DNA of 64,000 nt from Ampullaceana balthica (Eukaryota; Mollusca; Gastropoda; Lymnaeidae), in contig CALYLW010000331.1 in NCBI GenBank assembly GCA_944989445.1, forward strand, positions 574,379 through 638,378. The letters are read 5' to 3'. Below the pieces are notes generated by a model. That model was not told where the DNA came from. It made no database searches and saw only the letters and a list, made by a program, of their open reading frames with translations. Both the position numbers and the translations under genes were made by a program. Shown here one piece after another: positions 11,340 to 25,800 of the stretch. Within the stretch, counting starts at the first letter, position 1. Each line of letters starts with the position of its first letter.

Positions 11340-12930
11340 CTACAACAGTGGAGGGCCCAAGCAGACTTCTTCTTTAAAAGATGAGGACAAATGCTTGCTC
11401 CACTGAGTCAGTGTGGCTTTGGGAATGAAAGAGGCACTATAAATAAGATACATGATGTCAGAAGCAAAATTTTTCGTTCTTCACCAAATTTGTAGACCAA
11501 AGTCCAAAGCTTTGAATCAATTTGCACCTGGACGTAACTATAATAAGCACTCCGTAATGGTGAACGGTCAGAAACTTAGCAAAGTGGATGGATTTAAATA
11601 TCTCGGGAGTACATTGGTAACATTGCCAAAGCAGTCCATATAAACGAGAAGGTAGATACTAGGTTGGATCGCACGTGCTAGTGGATCAGGAGCGACCTTT
11701 GGGGGTGGCAGCTGGGGAAAACACCCCAGGCCCGCGCTTAGGGGGGCCCCCCGTTTCAGACTTGAGAATATTTCGTCCAAGTTATATTCACCATAATAAA
11801 AAACAAGCACAAAATACACTAAACATGGTCTAATCTTTTTGAAATTGCACACAACAGAAGTTGAAACTCTTCTAAATAGAAGTTTTAAAAGCTATTAATA
11901 AAATAGTTGAATGGAAACAAACATTTGAAAAATTGCCTTGTACTACGTACAATAAATTGCATTTTAACGTAAGTCGTCATGGTATTTTTCAAAAAGAAAC
12001 CATTGTTCATAAAACGCAAACATAAATATATTTTAGTAACAAAAGAGCCGGTAGATATTGCACTACTGAGTTTGCGCAAGAATTGATCTAATCAAGATAT
12101 TATGATCTTTTGGGCATATTGGTAGTTCGCGATCGTTACCAGTACTCTGGCCCCGTAGGGTCATTGTTGCAATAGGCCTCGTGCGCACCTAACGCCGCCT
12201 CTGTAGTGGATCCTTACGGAAGACTCCGGCCTAACATCTGGAACCAGATATAAGGCAGTAGGCTGGCGACCAAACTGCAAGGGTATGCGGCAATTGACCT
12301 CTCAACCCTCCTTAATGCCAGTGAAACCTGGACTTTGTACAGCCGCCAATTCAAGGAAATTAACCATTTTCATCTGAGCTGACTTAGAAAGTTGTTAAAA
12401 ATCAAATGGCAGGACAAGTACCAGACAACGGGGGTGTCCATTTAACCATACCATGATTGGGATTATGGAAAGGCTCATCTCAGATGGGTTGGTCATGTTG
12501 TACGCATGCCGGATGCCTGCCTTCCAAAAAGACTACCGTAGAATGACGAAAAATTGAGAGGAAAAAGACTAGGCGGAGGACCAAAAAGAATATCCAAGGA
12601 CATCCTTAAGGCCTCTAAAGATCTTTGAAATCGACCCAGGCAATTGGGAGAGTGCGGCTGCAGATTGCCATCCTGACGAGCCAAAGTACCTGACCGTGCA
12701 GCTACTTAAAAGTGAAAGAGGCAGGAAACAGAGGGGGAAAAAAGGATGGCTCCGAAAGTCAGGAATCAGAGGTTCAGCTTTTGCCCGGCCAGCTTGAGCA
12801 TCCATGTCTCAAATGCTACAGATTATTTTGACCTCGGATTGGTCTTATCAGCCATCTCTGAATTCACCCACTTTCATTAAAAGGACGAATTATCGTCACC
12901 GTTTTCGGTGGAAAAACAACACAACACCCT
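11340..12930 (+). pseudogene. LINE reverse-transcriptase remnant, interrupted
   Basis: The segment at 11545-11625 reads MVNGQKLSKVDGFKYLGSTL, and 12220-12560 reads pieces such as SETWTLYSRQFKEINHFHLS, RKLLKIKWQDK and LRWVGHVVRMPDACLPKRL. This is the post-polymerase region of a widespread invertebrate LINE. Stops and frameshifts are frequent. About 0.5 kb near 11690-12200, beginning with a GC-rich CCCCAGGCCCGCGCTTAGGG stretch, breaks the reading and looks like a separate inserted repeat. Confidence 0.72.
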
Positions 12931-13039
12931 AAGTCTTCTAGGGACATAGATAAAAGACAGCTTTCTATGACAAGTAAAAGCCACAACGTTATCTACTCTG
13001 TTGTTCGCACACATTTTTCCGCTCATTACTTAGATTAGA

Positions 13040-14009
13040 CTGGGAGGAGGCTTAGATGTGATCATTAAGCCAGTGATAAAAGCTATAAACTCTAAAGCCG
13101 TTTCACCACCAGTTTCAGCAGTTTCTTCTTGACAATGACATCCAGGGAGAATACGGAGATATTGTGTATCACAATGATGTAAGATGGCTAATTGGAACAG
13201 CACTGCAAAAAAGAAATTTGGCAATTCAAAGAAGATAAGGAACAACCTATTCCTATCTGATACTAGTGATACTGCTTGGCTGCTAGATTTAGCATTTTTA
13301 GTTGATATGACATGGCATATAAACATTCTTAATACAAATCTTAAGGCTTAAGGGCACAATGCGGTGGTAAGCCAATTATATTCACATATCAAGGCCTTTG
13401 GGAACAAGCTGAGCCTTTTTCAAAGTCAAATGTCTCAAATGCAGCCTAATACCGCACATTTCCCCTCACTACAGGAAATCATTACAAGTTTTCCAGAAAG
13501 AAGCTTTCATGAGCAAGAGGTATATTGCAGATATCACATCCCTGGCTGATGAATTTCAAAGATACTTTGAGGACTTTGCAACTAGTGAAAAGTAAATCAT
13601 GTTTTTTTCTACATCTTTCTCTGTTGACAAAAGCTTTCTCTCACCGACTCTTACCTTCATCTGGATAAAGAGAGACTCCAAGAGATTCAAACATTTGCCC
13701 AGAAAATGCTCAGCTTGTTTGGCTCGACATACTTGTGTGAGCAGATATTTTCATTTATGAATTTTAACAAGAATTTTGTGAGGACGAGAATTAGTGACTC
13801 TCACATACGTGATATCATATATATCAAAACCAGTGGCTTTGGGCCTGACCTCACCTATTTACTGCATTTAAGCTCTCAGTTTCACCCGTCACATTAAAAT
13901 TTTGCAATAAAAACTTACCATGTCATTTTTGTTTATTATTTTAATCCGGCCCCTGAAATCTTTTCTTTAAGAATTATGGCCCGCCATTCAAAAAGTTTGA
14001 ACGCCCCTG
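13040..14009 (+). pseudogene. hAT transposase pseudogene (GTF2IRD2-like), 3' end intact
   Basis: Broken frames include GEYGDIVYHNDVRWL near 13145, then LYSHIKAFGNKLSLFQ at 13373-13420 and the dimerisation region MLSLFGSTYLCEQIFSFM from 13706. The end, CTTTTTG.. to AACGCCCCTG at 14009, resembles a hAT terminus. No matching left terminus was found. It is related to, but clearly distinct from, the elements at 3372 and 28366. Confidence 0.72.
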
Positions 14010-14149
14010 CGTTAACACCTCACCCCGCCTAATTTCCCCTTACTCTTTATAAATCTTCAAATTACTCTTTCCTTATCTTTCTGGTTGATAGATTCATGAA
14101 CTTAACACTGCAGCTTAGTTTTGTTTTATTTTCTTTCTTCTATTAGTAT

Positions 14150-14240
14150 TAGTATTTTTTGTTTTATTCGCAGACAAATAAAAATTTTTCCGACATGTTC
14201 GTTGTTTAGTGGCGTCCTGTCAGGCTCAAGCAAACTATTT
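14150..14240. repeat. Single arm related to the foldback element at 5.6 kb
   Basis: GTTTTATTCGCAGACAAATA and GTGGCGTCCTGTCAGGCTCA resemble one arm of the palindrome at 5632-5951 (GTTACGTCCTGTCAGGCTAA). It is diverged and unpaired. Confidence 0.45.
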
Positions 14241-15080
14241 TTATATTTAAAAAATAAAAAATTCTAACCACCCTGATTGCAGTCCTACCCCACTTATTTC
14301 CTAATATTAACTAATAAAAAGTGAGGCACAAAATCAATTGTCAAAAGAGTGAAGAGGGTACACAACCGAATTCCCAGAACTGATCTGCGCTAATTGTGGT
14401 CTCTGATTAGAAGACGTAGAGAAAGATTTACATTAACTGGGAATCCAAGTATGAGAAGAAAACCATTAGTTAGAGCTAAATTAGTTAAATGACACAGGTA
14501 AAAAATGAAAATAATCTCTTCTGCCACTTAAAACATTTTTTTTTATAAGGTAATCATCTCTGTGGACTTTTTAATTAAGCTCTGGAATTATGTTTGAAGC
14601 AATGATCAGAATCTCACATTAAAATTTATCATTTATTAAATTTTAGGGTAAAATCATACAAAATTAAGCTTAATAAACTATTTTCATTTATTGTAAGCAG
14701 TACATTGTATTTTGTACAAAAAGGCGGGATTTAAATTAAATAAAATCAAAGGATAAGTGGGGAGAAGGTTTTACATAAATATTATGGCACTCAAAAATAT
14801 GTATGTCAATGTCAACTTAGTAAACTATAACTATAACAGAATTAAAAATAATTGTTTTTTTCACCGGTTGTTGATGCATAGATTGTGTACATTTAACATG
14901 AAAACTATTAATTTTATCATCATAAATTAAATCATATTAAATGTTTAAGGATCCATTCATAACATGCAATGAAAGGCATCAGACTAAAATGACTTTACCT
15001 TTTTTTTAGGCTTGACTACATTGTGATCAAATGTTCACTAACACTAATAAATTTAAGCACTCTATAACTGTCATGCTGTC
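14241..15080. other. Nothing recognised
   Basis: AT-rich intergenic sequence between genes A and B with no coding frame or repeat end that I can support. Confidence 0.4.
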
Positions 15081-15557
15081 AGTATTTCTTATCTAATCTT
15101 ATACTTATAGTAACTTATACGTAAAGACACTCCTTCTTTGCAGAAAATTATTGCATCCAACGCTTATCAATGGTTTATATTTATATCTAGTCTAAAAAAT
15201 TCAATTTGTAAAACATATAACTGTATAAGTATAAGAGAGTTGGTTATTGTAGTATTAATCTGTTTTGTCCAATCAACCATAAACTTCCAAATGAGGAACC
15301 ACGAGGTAAGGGTGTTTTTTTACCTCAAACAGACTTATGACAAATTATGGCATGGCATAAGAGGCAATGTGAGTTACAACAGCTGGGCTTCACTGCTAAC
15401 ATGCAGGAGGATCAAAACCTGGGAGAAGCACTATCCAGAGAGTGCAGTCCAAGGACTTAAACCCAGAGGATACAACATTGAGTTGGACGCTATTCATGGA
15501 CTATCGTTAAAAGATGAATCATTTACAACAATATGCTATGTTCTGTCAATCAGATAA
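15081..15557. repeat. LINE/SINE tail copy with adjoining unknown open frame
   Basis: GACACTCCTTCTTTGCAGAA at about 15126 and CGCTTATCAATGGTTTATAT match the tail shared by repeats near 37.9, 41.4, 43.7 and 51.3 kb. A 139-residue open frame at 15138-15557 runs through this tail into sequence reading FYLKQTYDKLWHGIRGN. I do not recognise that part, and because the frame starts inside a repeat I do not call it a host gene. Confidence 0.45.
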
Positions 15558-15560
15558 GAT

Positions 15561-16860
15561 AAACTATTACAGTTGATAAATTGTAGCTTGCTTCTAATTA
15601 TTCCTTACATGTAATATGATGTAAAGGGTCTTTTCACAAGACTTCATGATTTATATCATAATAAGGTCCAGTGTTTCTTAAACCATATGTTCTATCTAAT
15701 GAAAAGAATTTGGTACCCAATAATCTGCTACATAGAAGTAGAAAGAGCGACTAATGTATATTAAAAAAATAACATAAAAGTGTTTTTTTATATTCAAAAT
15801 GCCACCTAAAAAGCTAAAAATAAAAAAATACATTCTATGCCCTTATGAACGGGCTATAATTCATTCTTCAATAATTTCAATGAAATATGAAAGACAAGGG
15901 ACACTATACATCGTGTTTTGGATAAAGTTTGTGGAATATTTAAATAAAAATTCATTACAATTACAATAATAACTTCAACATTTGAGTTAAGAAATTATGC
16001 TTCGCTTCACATAAGTATAAATTATAAATTAATTATATTTTATATTTTTAAAAATTAGTCAACTCATTTTATAATTAAAATTTTTTTAGTTTTCTAATTA
16101 ACTGTGACTCACAATTTTGACATATAAACATATTTTTATCTTGTAAAATTTAGATATAGAATTAATTCTATTGATATTTATCACATGTCATGGATTTTTT
16201 TTAAATTCCGCAAAAAATATTCAATATTTGGAGGTGGTGGGGATAACAGTATTGAAAGAAACATTAATTTGAAAATCACACAATGAATGGAATAGAACTA
16301 ATCTCTTATCATGCAGATACAGGACTTTTTTTTTATAAAAGCACCACTTTGGCCCAATTCATTACTGACAAACCAAATGACATCTTGCCAAAATCCCTTA
16401 TTTTTTAGCATTTACTCTTAATCATTAATCATGCTCAAAATTTAACAATCCTATTCATAAAAAAGAGAAAAAATAATATAACAGCATTTAGAAATGGAAA
16501 AAAAATAATAAAACTGCTAATTCATTCTATTTTAATCTGTGAAAGGCCCAAATGAGCTGGCGGCACAAGGCTCCAACAAAGGTTTTTGAGGCCACCATGA
16601 AAATTGTATACATAAATTTGTTGATACTACTTTAAATTATGAAACCCCATCAAATTTATTCAATGATCAGTAGCTTTTATGAATTGAATGACACATTTCA
16701 TGCCATTACAAACAGAAAAGGATATTCCTTATCATAAAAATTTAAATAAAATAAATACTAAATAAATCATCAGCCTCAATCCTCCACAATTTTGAAAAGG
16801 CTCAAGACTACAGCTGCCTCACATCAACCTCTGTGACTTTTTCAATTCGATCATCATGTG
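15561..16860. other. Nothing recognised downstream of gene B
   Basis: Very AT-rich. An AATAAA on the minus strand occurs near 16655 and could serve gene B if the terminal exon proposed at 16861-16884 is right. No other gene seen. Confidence 0.35.
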
Positions 16861-16884
16861 TTAAGCCATTCTTATTTCACCATC
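16861..16884 (-). CDS. Gene B tentative terminal exon
   Basis: Acceptor TATTAAACAG/GATGGT, then DGEIRMA and TAA. It fits the phase-0 donor of the previous exon. The exon is very short and its pyrimidine tract is poor, so another end is possible. Confidence 0.3.
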   Translation of the reverse strand, partial: DGEIRMA

Positions 16885-19800
16885 CTGTTTAATACAATTT
16901 TTTTTAAATATTAAAATTGCCTTTAAAATAAAAAATGTTTTAAAATGTATTCAGCAAAATTTAAATTCATATGTGGAAGAATTATGAATTATAAAAATTA
17001 TAATTATATGAAAAACAAACTTTATTTCCCTAATAAAAAATGATAATAGACTGCATAATTGTATAAGTTGAGATCCAACCTCTCAAATGTAAAATCAATA
17101 ACTAAGTGCATTAAATATAAATCCTTTAATTGAAAATGCTATAATATGAAAACTACAGGATCATGGAATTAGTAGTGACTCAAGATAATGCATGTATAGT
17201 GTATAAACTATTATATTTTATTACTGTATCTTTGGAGCTCGTTCCAAACCGAATATAACTCAAATTGTGAATTTTATTTAATAATATATAATAACCCCAG
17301 TTGTTCACTCACAAGGTTTATAAAATATTTATTTAATTCAGATTTTAAGATTTGAAATGGTACATACCAACGGATCTGACCCCACATCCTGAGTTTCATT
17401 TTCAGCTATTCTCTCTGAGTTTGAGGATGTTAGAGACCTATCACAACTTTGATTTTTGCCTCCAGTTTTACTTTTTCCCAAGTTTAATATTTCTGGTCAA
17501 AGAGTTTAATAAATAAAAATATGTTCTACCAGTTGGATTAGATGCCAAAAATATTTTTTTAAACAACAGTTTTAAACAAATACAAATAAGATGGACTTTT
17601 CCTAAAGCCAAAGTGAAAAAACTAAAGTTACTTTTCATTCATTTGAAGTTTCCTGATTAAAAAAGTGGTAGTGGTTTTTCTGGAAGCTAGCCTTTGTTAT
17701 AAGCATTCAAGAAACAGATTCTTGAATACTCAATGTATAATCGCATAGTCGATTTTTAAAATTTAACTTACTCTCAACACTTTTTCTAATTTCATCTGGT
17801 GCATCCTCCATAAAACAAACAGTCATTTTATTGTCTGCTTCAAAGGGCTCTTTTCCATTCGTTTTCTCTTTGGCACTGAAAAAAAAAGGAAATTAAGCAA
17901 ACAATAAATTCTAAAATGGCTTTTAATCATGTTCCATCTAAGGTTTGTTGGTCACGTGCAAAATAACAAATTTGTGTGAAAATTGCACAGCATCCATTTT
18001 TTGTGTGCATAATTTTACACCACAAAAACACTTTTACACAGATATAGTTGCCTTGTTAAATTTTATTCTAAACTGCTGCATGACCTTGGTCAGATATCTG
18101 CGTGGCCGCCGCTGGCCGCACAACTTAAAGGGAACATCGCTTTTATTTAATTTAATGAATTATGTCTCACAATAATTATTGGTAGAAATAAAAATCCACC
18201 TGCTTGGACCAATCAAAACCAAAAGTTAAAATAAATTTACTTTGTTTCCATAAGATACAAAGTGTAGTATTTTAAAATATACGAAGCTGTGTGAGAAGTT
18301 TTTCAAGTACAGAATAATCTTTTAAGTTGGAAAATCCTACTGAAAATGTAATGTGTATTTTTTTAAATGCGATGTAGGCCTAATCTAAAATTTAAACAAT
18401 ACTACCACTAAATATGGCCATAGACTGTTCACTGCATGACTGTCACTATACAATTTAGGAGGAGAGAAGCAAGAGACTTTTAAATAATTAAAACAAAATA
18501 ACATAAAAAGGTGTTTTGCCATCATCATTATGTATCAATAATTTATATATTTGCCTGTAGTTTCCAAATATAATGATAATCAATACTAAGAGTAACAATC
18601 AATTTACTTATTTCTTTTCCTCTGATTTTTAAATTTTACTACCTGTTGTATTTGCATGTCATTGCTTATAATGGTTACTGTTTTTAAAAAAAGTGTTAAA
18701 GAATACAAGAGGCTACAAAATTAAGATTCATATGGTAATTTTCTTAAAGGAGAAATAATAATTAATCAATAAACAGTCTTGAAAAATATCAAATTATTCA
18801 ACCGCAATCTAAATTGAGAAAAAATCAATTTTATCTTAAATTTAAATACAGGTCTACCTTTTGGCTAGCTCAAAGCTGTCAAACTTCAGTATGCCAAACT
18901 TATTACCACGCCGATTGATAACTTTCCCATTCCATTCACTAAAGAATGATTCCAGAATTTGTATGAAGTTTTTTCTTTTATCTTCTGATAATGGTTGATA
19001 ACCATGAACAATGAGAAATGGTTCATTTTCCAACTGAAAAATAGAACAATAAATTATATATATTTCTGAATTTAAATTTATCTTGCATTTATACCTTTGA
19101 ACCAAGATACAACAAAAACTCTTGTTTGCCATCTTATTTATGAAACTGAAACAATAAATGAAAATTTCAATAATTTTATTTATAAAAGAACTTAACATAG
19201 TATTTTAAATATTTGTCTCCAATTGTAAGTTCTAGAAGGGAAATGAATTTTATATCCTAATAAATATTAAAACATAATTATTGAGGTCATGTTTATTTAA
19301 AAGGTTTAGAGATGATAATTCATTCACTTTAAATACTGTTTAGATCTTTGCTACGCATTTATTTTTCTAATGGGGCAATTCAATAAGTGTCAATAAGGAT
19401 TTTCACAATCCAGAGCATCAAATTCTCACTTAATTTGTTTTTGGTTAGATACTGATCAATAATGCTTTGGAACTGATTAAATTATTGGAAGGCATTAAAA
19501 AACAGAGTGGAAATAATTCTCAAAATTATCAAAAATTTAGATGTTAAATACACTATCCCACTAAAACTTATTTACATGCAACTTTTCTTTCGCATCACAT
19601 AAAAACTGGCTATGTCTTTAAATAAAAAGACATTTCAAATTTTTAAATTATAAGGAGAACAGTGGACCTTAGAAACTAACCAAGTAACTTATTCAATGTC
19701 AATGCCCTCCCCACAATAATGTTATTTTATAAACTGTTCCTGCCACTCAACTTGAAATGTCACCTCATATTTCCTAAGAATATTAGCCCCCAGGTTTAAA

Positions 19801-22800
19801 AATTCCAATTTACCTTTATAGAAAACTAAATTTGAAATTACTTAACAGTTACAAATAAGTTCTACAATTCTTTATTGACATCACTTTCCTAAGAAACAAC
19901 TGTCAATTTTTTTATCAGAGGGTAATAATCATACAAGTGACTAGAGCTAATTTTATGTTTGTTGTTTTCTTGTCTTTTCAGATGAAAACACATCAGTCAA
20001 AACTGATTGATAATCATCAATCAATTAGTTCAATTGATATTTTTTGAACTGAAATTTTATTTATAAAATTATTTCACCATGTTTGTTTATAAAGTATAAA
20101 GCTTGAAAAGCAGTGGAGTGACAGCTTTATGACCCAAGCTCAATCTCAGTGGTTAACCATGAGTAAAATTTGTCATTTCCTTATACATTGTAATTTTTTT
20201 TTAAAAACTTAGTTTTATTTTAAAAAATTACATGTATGGAGTTTTAAAATTGATCACAAGATTTTACAAACATTACAAGGAGTATAAAATATATAAAACA
20301 CAATTTATTAAAGCACCCTTTTTTTTCCACATGAAAAAAAAAGACTTTAAATTAATTAAGACTTAAACGAAAGAGTTAATCGCTTTTGATAGGCAAAAAA
20401 TAGTGTATTCTTTATCACTCAATAAATTATAATTCCTTTTAAAGTAATTTTTAAAATCAACTATGCTATAATTTTCCTAGAATAATACTTTCATCTATAA
20501 GTAGTTTTTATGAATTTGAGTTAGCTAGATGACCCATGGCCATCTGATCATAAGGCTTAATAGGCACTGTGCCTTGGGCTCACAACTTTTCAGGGGCCTA
20601 CCAATTTTTTTTTAGATTAAAAAAATATTGCTGAAACTTAAATTTAGTGCTTCATCAGAAATTTTTTTTGGAAATTTAAGATGCAAATTTAATAACACTA
20701 TCAATTTACAGCTGTAACCCTATAAGATGAGAAATTGAGCTGTATGTTAACTTGTATGTTCTTTACATGGCATCCTTCAAAGTCATATCCCACATTATGT
20801 CTTTTTTCAAATGAAAGTAGTGCTATGGAGGATAGTTGTATTTTCCCATTGTGTACAGAAAATAAATTTTTATTAGCTTCAGTTTGGAAAATGAATGTTC
20901 AGATTTATAATTACCATTGAAGTAGATTCAAAAAGAAGTAGTTACATTGGAAAACTTGTCACCAACCTATTATAGATTTGTGCCATAATCATTTTAACCA
21001 CAGGATTACTGCCACCAAACACTTGTGAATATAAAGAACCATCAATAAATGCATGCCTCTTCCAGATCTGATGGATACATCTCATTTAATGGCTTGGCAT
21101 TAGAGTTGTTGAATCGATTGACTGAGATCTCTCCAGAATAAAGTTAAACTTTTCATGCAGTGCTGAGTAAGCTGCTTGCCCTTTTCCCATCTCAAGATGT
21201 CTATGAATACTATGATAACTGAGTACTGAGTTTGTAACTTAAACTTAAACTTAAAAACAGATATATTTTAGTCTTAAAATTCAATCTAAAACACAGAGTC
21301 AACTTATCAACGGGTCAGTGATAGTTTTGATATAATTTTTTGCACTGAATATGGGGAAATGTCTAGTTACTGGTAGTGCTAGTGTACTTTGATATACGTT
21401 GATACTGGGTACATGCACGCACACAGACAAAAGTCTGTTGATGCAAAAGTTGATAACGGTTAACCAGTGCTAGGATTCCTTTTAAATCTGGACCAGTCAA
21501 TCGTAAATCCAATTAGTCCATATTAGCTTATTAATCGGAGTTCATTTTAGGGTGTGTCATCTTATGAGCTACTACTACTATACCCTAAGGTTGTTAACAA
21601 TTAGAAAGTAGGGCAATGTACACGCAAGATATGATGACACCAAATCACCTTCTAATATTCTGGTATATAAAAAATAAAAAATTTAAAAATATTTAAAATT
21701 ACAGCTCATCACTGTTAGTGAAGTTCAGCTAATGAATTTTTTTTTATAATTCGTTGAGTTGCCGAGGCAGCAACAGTCCTTTGATAGATGAAGGAAATAT
21801 ACCTTGCTATCACTATCACTAATGATAAGTCTAATGTCTAAAGCAGATGAATTTACCATTAACTGACTGAACAATAGGAAAATATTTCACTGCAGCTGAG
21901 CAGCTCCACACAGCAGATTAACCAACCAAATTTAGGCTGTGGGCAGTGCATGACGAATCATTCCACTTAATTGTTAATCTCTCTTAATCTAGCCTGTACG
22001 CCAGAATAAATAATACTCATATTGTCTGTATTGTCATATGATAGTGATCTGCAATTAGCGATTGCCAAGGTACGAGAATCACTGGTCTTAAATGTACTGA
22101 TACTGATATTGTTGTACATAATAGTGAAGTGTAGTTGTGCGCACCGGACTATTGTGTGTCGCACCGAGACGCACAAGGATGGAAAGAAGTAGAGAGAGAA
22201 TGAAGCAACTTAAACTTAAAGACGGTTTATGCTATGTTGGATTGAATAAACTTCTTTGATATGCATGTACTTGTGACTTGGACTTACTGTCTTATAACTG
22301 GCCACCACTCGGCTTTATTAATAGTTGAATACAGGGGTGGACTGGGCCGCCGGGACACCGGGAAAATTCCCGGTGGGCCGCCAGGACCGGTGATATAATA
22401 ATAATTAATCTTGAAAAAAATGTCCTGTTTGCTGCTTTTCTGTACTACATAAATACAGTTTCTAGGGGCAAACATACAAACATCTCTTTAGCGCTTATAA
22501 ACTCTTATTGCCTCTGTCGTCTACCCAAGTAGCTTGTGAGAGATCTTTCTCTAAACTGAAATCAGGGCCGGCCCCGCGCTTTTCAGGGCCCACGCTTTGA
22601 CTAAACATTTTTACTACTTTTTACAATTTTACTACTATTACGCAAAAAAAATGTTTATAACAACGTAACTAGAAAACTTTATATTTATTTTTTCAGGATA
22701 AAATAAGTAGAACAATTCCGTACTAATATAACATATTATAATCATCATAAATCCTAATCCAAAAAGTATTTTTCCTAGTGTATTTTAGTAAGCATTTATG

Positions 22801-25800
22801 GATTCAGAACATTTTAAAAACGAGAACTCCACTTTTAGGCTAAACTTGCAACGGTAACTGAAATTTTTTTTAAAATGTGTTAGACTGTCTGATCATGATA
22901 AATCAAAGGGACATAATATTACATCTACTTTGGAATGGTTTGAGATGAAAAACAGGTTAACAAAACAATGACAATTGACAAGCCACGCCAAAAAATAATA
23001 AACAGTGAAAAGGCTCGTTGACATTGTATATTTCAACGTCTCATGGCCATTGTCCCAATTTCTCGCTCAGCTATTTTATAGTTCAGTTGATAAATACATC
23101 AGGCACAAAATGGAAAATTTCTGGCTCTCGTCGAATCGCTGGCAAAATTTGTTTCGGTTTTGCAGGAAAATATATGATTAATAAAAATTGATGAAATTCA
23201 TGATCACTACTTTAGAAAAGCGCATTCAAAACGAACTCATTTCGTTGATGAGAAATAAGGTAAGGAAAATTATTGTAGGAAGAGTAAAATCATGTAAAAA
23301 CTTTTCAGTAATACTTGATTGCACACCGTGCCAATGTCACCAAGAACAGATGCCACTGACAATGCGCTTTGTAAGCCAAGGAGGTGGATATTCTGAAGTA
23401 ACTCATGAGCACTTCATACGTTTTCTAGAAGTGGAAGAAAGTACTTGGCAACAAATGCTTGATGTCTTACTATTGGAATTGAGAAAATTTGGCTTAGATG
23501 TTTCTGATATCCACGGTCAAGGATACTACAACGGTGCGAATATGATAGGCATAAGTGAGACGTACAAGGTCGTCTTTTACAATTATTGTACCCTTCGCAG
23601 CTACAACTTGCTGCTATGTTATATGATAAAAACTTGTCTTGATGCAATGACGTTTTTTTGGTATAATTTAACGAATCTATATTTTCTGCTTCAACAAAGC
23701 GATGTGCTTTATTTTCCAAGTGTTTGAAATATTTCTGTGAAACCACTGAAAGAAAATTGGAGAGCCATGTGGAAAGCGCAAAGGTAGTGCGATATCAAGC
23801 AGGAGAAATGGATGATGAACTTTGCAAAGTACCATATCAAATTAGTGATCTAAAATCTTGAAGTGAAGCAGAGTCTTTGTGCAAACAACTTAAGAACTTC
23901 AATTTCATTGTTTCAAATGCTTTTTGGTACGACATATTGTCGCAATTTAATTACACCAGCAAAGAATTACAAAATATTTCTGTCGGTCTAGTAACTGAAG
24001 TTGAGAGCATGTAACATACTTACAAATGGTCGAAATCTTACTGCAATCGTGGTTTTGAAACAGCAATAACATTTGCAAAGAAATTGCCACAGACATAGAA
24101 GTTGAACCCATTTAAACCCAGTTGAAAAAGATATAAAACAATTTATATATGAAGGAGAAGACGAAGGACTTGTAGATGCACAAGAAAAAATTACCACAGA
24201 TTTTTTACTAGTTGGTTGATATGCAATCATGTCAATGGACATGTAATTTGAACTAATACTAAGGCATCATGACTCGTTTTGGATTTCTTTTTAAATTTCA
24301 TCAATTACAAAACAATGATCTACTGAATTGCTGTATAAATCGTGAGAAGCTCACTGTCTGCGAAAGTAAGGACCTTGATGGTTTCATGCTTGCTGAAGAT
24401 TTCAAATCATTGAGTTCCATAATTCCTGCAGTTACCTACAACGATCTTGTTAATATTTTGCAGTTGCTTTCAAAAAAATTATTCCTGTCACTTTGGCTTC
24501 CGAAAAAGAAGCTTTTCGAAACTAAAACTTATTAAAACCTATATGGGATAAACAATGATTCAAGATCGGCCCGATGTTTTAAGTGAACTGAATAATGACA
24601 CAATTATAGATCATGTAGCCGAAATGTCACCCAGCTTAAAGAAGTTGCTTATGCTTTAAACACCATCATAGAGAGTCAGAATAAATTGATTTATAGCTTG
24701 AATTGACGCATTCTTTGTATTTTATTTAAAAATAAATTTAAAATGCGATTTATCTTTTTTTTTCTGGTTGTTATTGTATATAGTAATTTGTAAAGTGACC
24801 CATGACTTTGAAGGTCTTGGCCCTCACGTTTGGATGGAGAAAATGCACAAGGAAAATAAAAGTTATGAAGATAGGGCCGCTTTTTTTTTCCCCGGGCCGC
24901 TTTTACTCCCCAGTCCACCCCTGGTTGAATATCATTGAACAAGAGTCTTAAGTAACCAGAACCCAGTACACAACAGCGATATATGCACTCTGAAGTCTAA
25001 GCATATTCTGAAGAAGATTGAAGAAACTGCTTCTCTGCGGTTTGACTGCCGTTCCATTATTTGAGAATTAGTGTGACTGAATCTATATGACTGATGTCAG
25101 GGGGTGAATGAATACTAATTCCATTATATATGAAGCATTTTTTAAATTCATAAATTATATTCATGAATATTTTGGACCTTAATCAATAAATCATTGCATC
25201 ACTGCAAAAATACATAAAGTATGTGACCCTTTCCAGGAAGATCTGTACCTCTAAAATGTGTTCCTATAGAAAAGCATCAAATTCATCTAATAGGTCACTG
25301 AACAATGGTAATTTCTATTGTTAGGACAATTAAGTTTTAGTCAACACAAAAAGCTAATTCTCTTGCAGCTAGAAATCTGATCACAGCAACTATTTCTTTC
25401 AGGATATCAGTCCAGTATTTGCACAGTTTATGCTTTTCCTTCAGCAGTTTTCATGAAGTCAGTTTACCTGCTGACATTCCAAGATCCTTGAGAGCAATTT
25501 ATTTTTGAAGGATATTAATTTAAATTTGGGGCAATTTGCTCACAGCAAAAAAGAAGTAATGTATATTTGTATACATATATGACATTTAATATATATTTAA
25601 TTTACTAAAACGTTATAGTCATTGAATAAGGAAACAATTGACAATTATGAGTAAATAAAAATAATGAGATATGACTTTGGCAAAAAATGTGAAAGTATTT
25701 AGTGTCATTGCACAGCTGTTCACATGTTGACATTTTGAGTTGAGGTGGGCCTACGAATATGAGTGCCTAAGTCCTACAAAGACCTCAAAACAGCCCTGGT

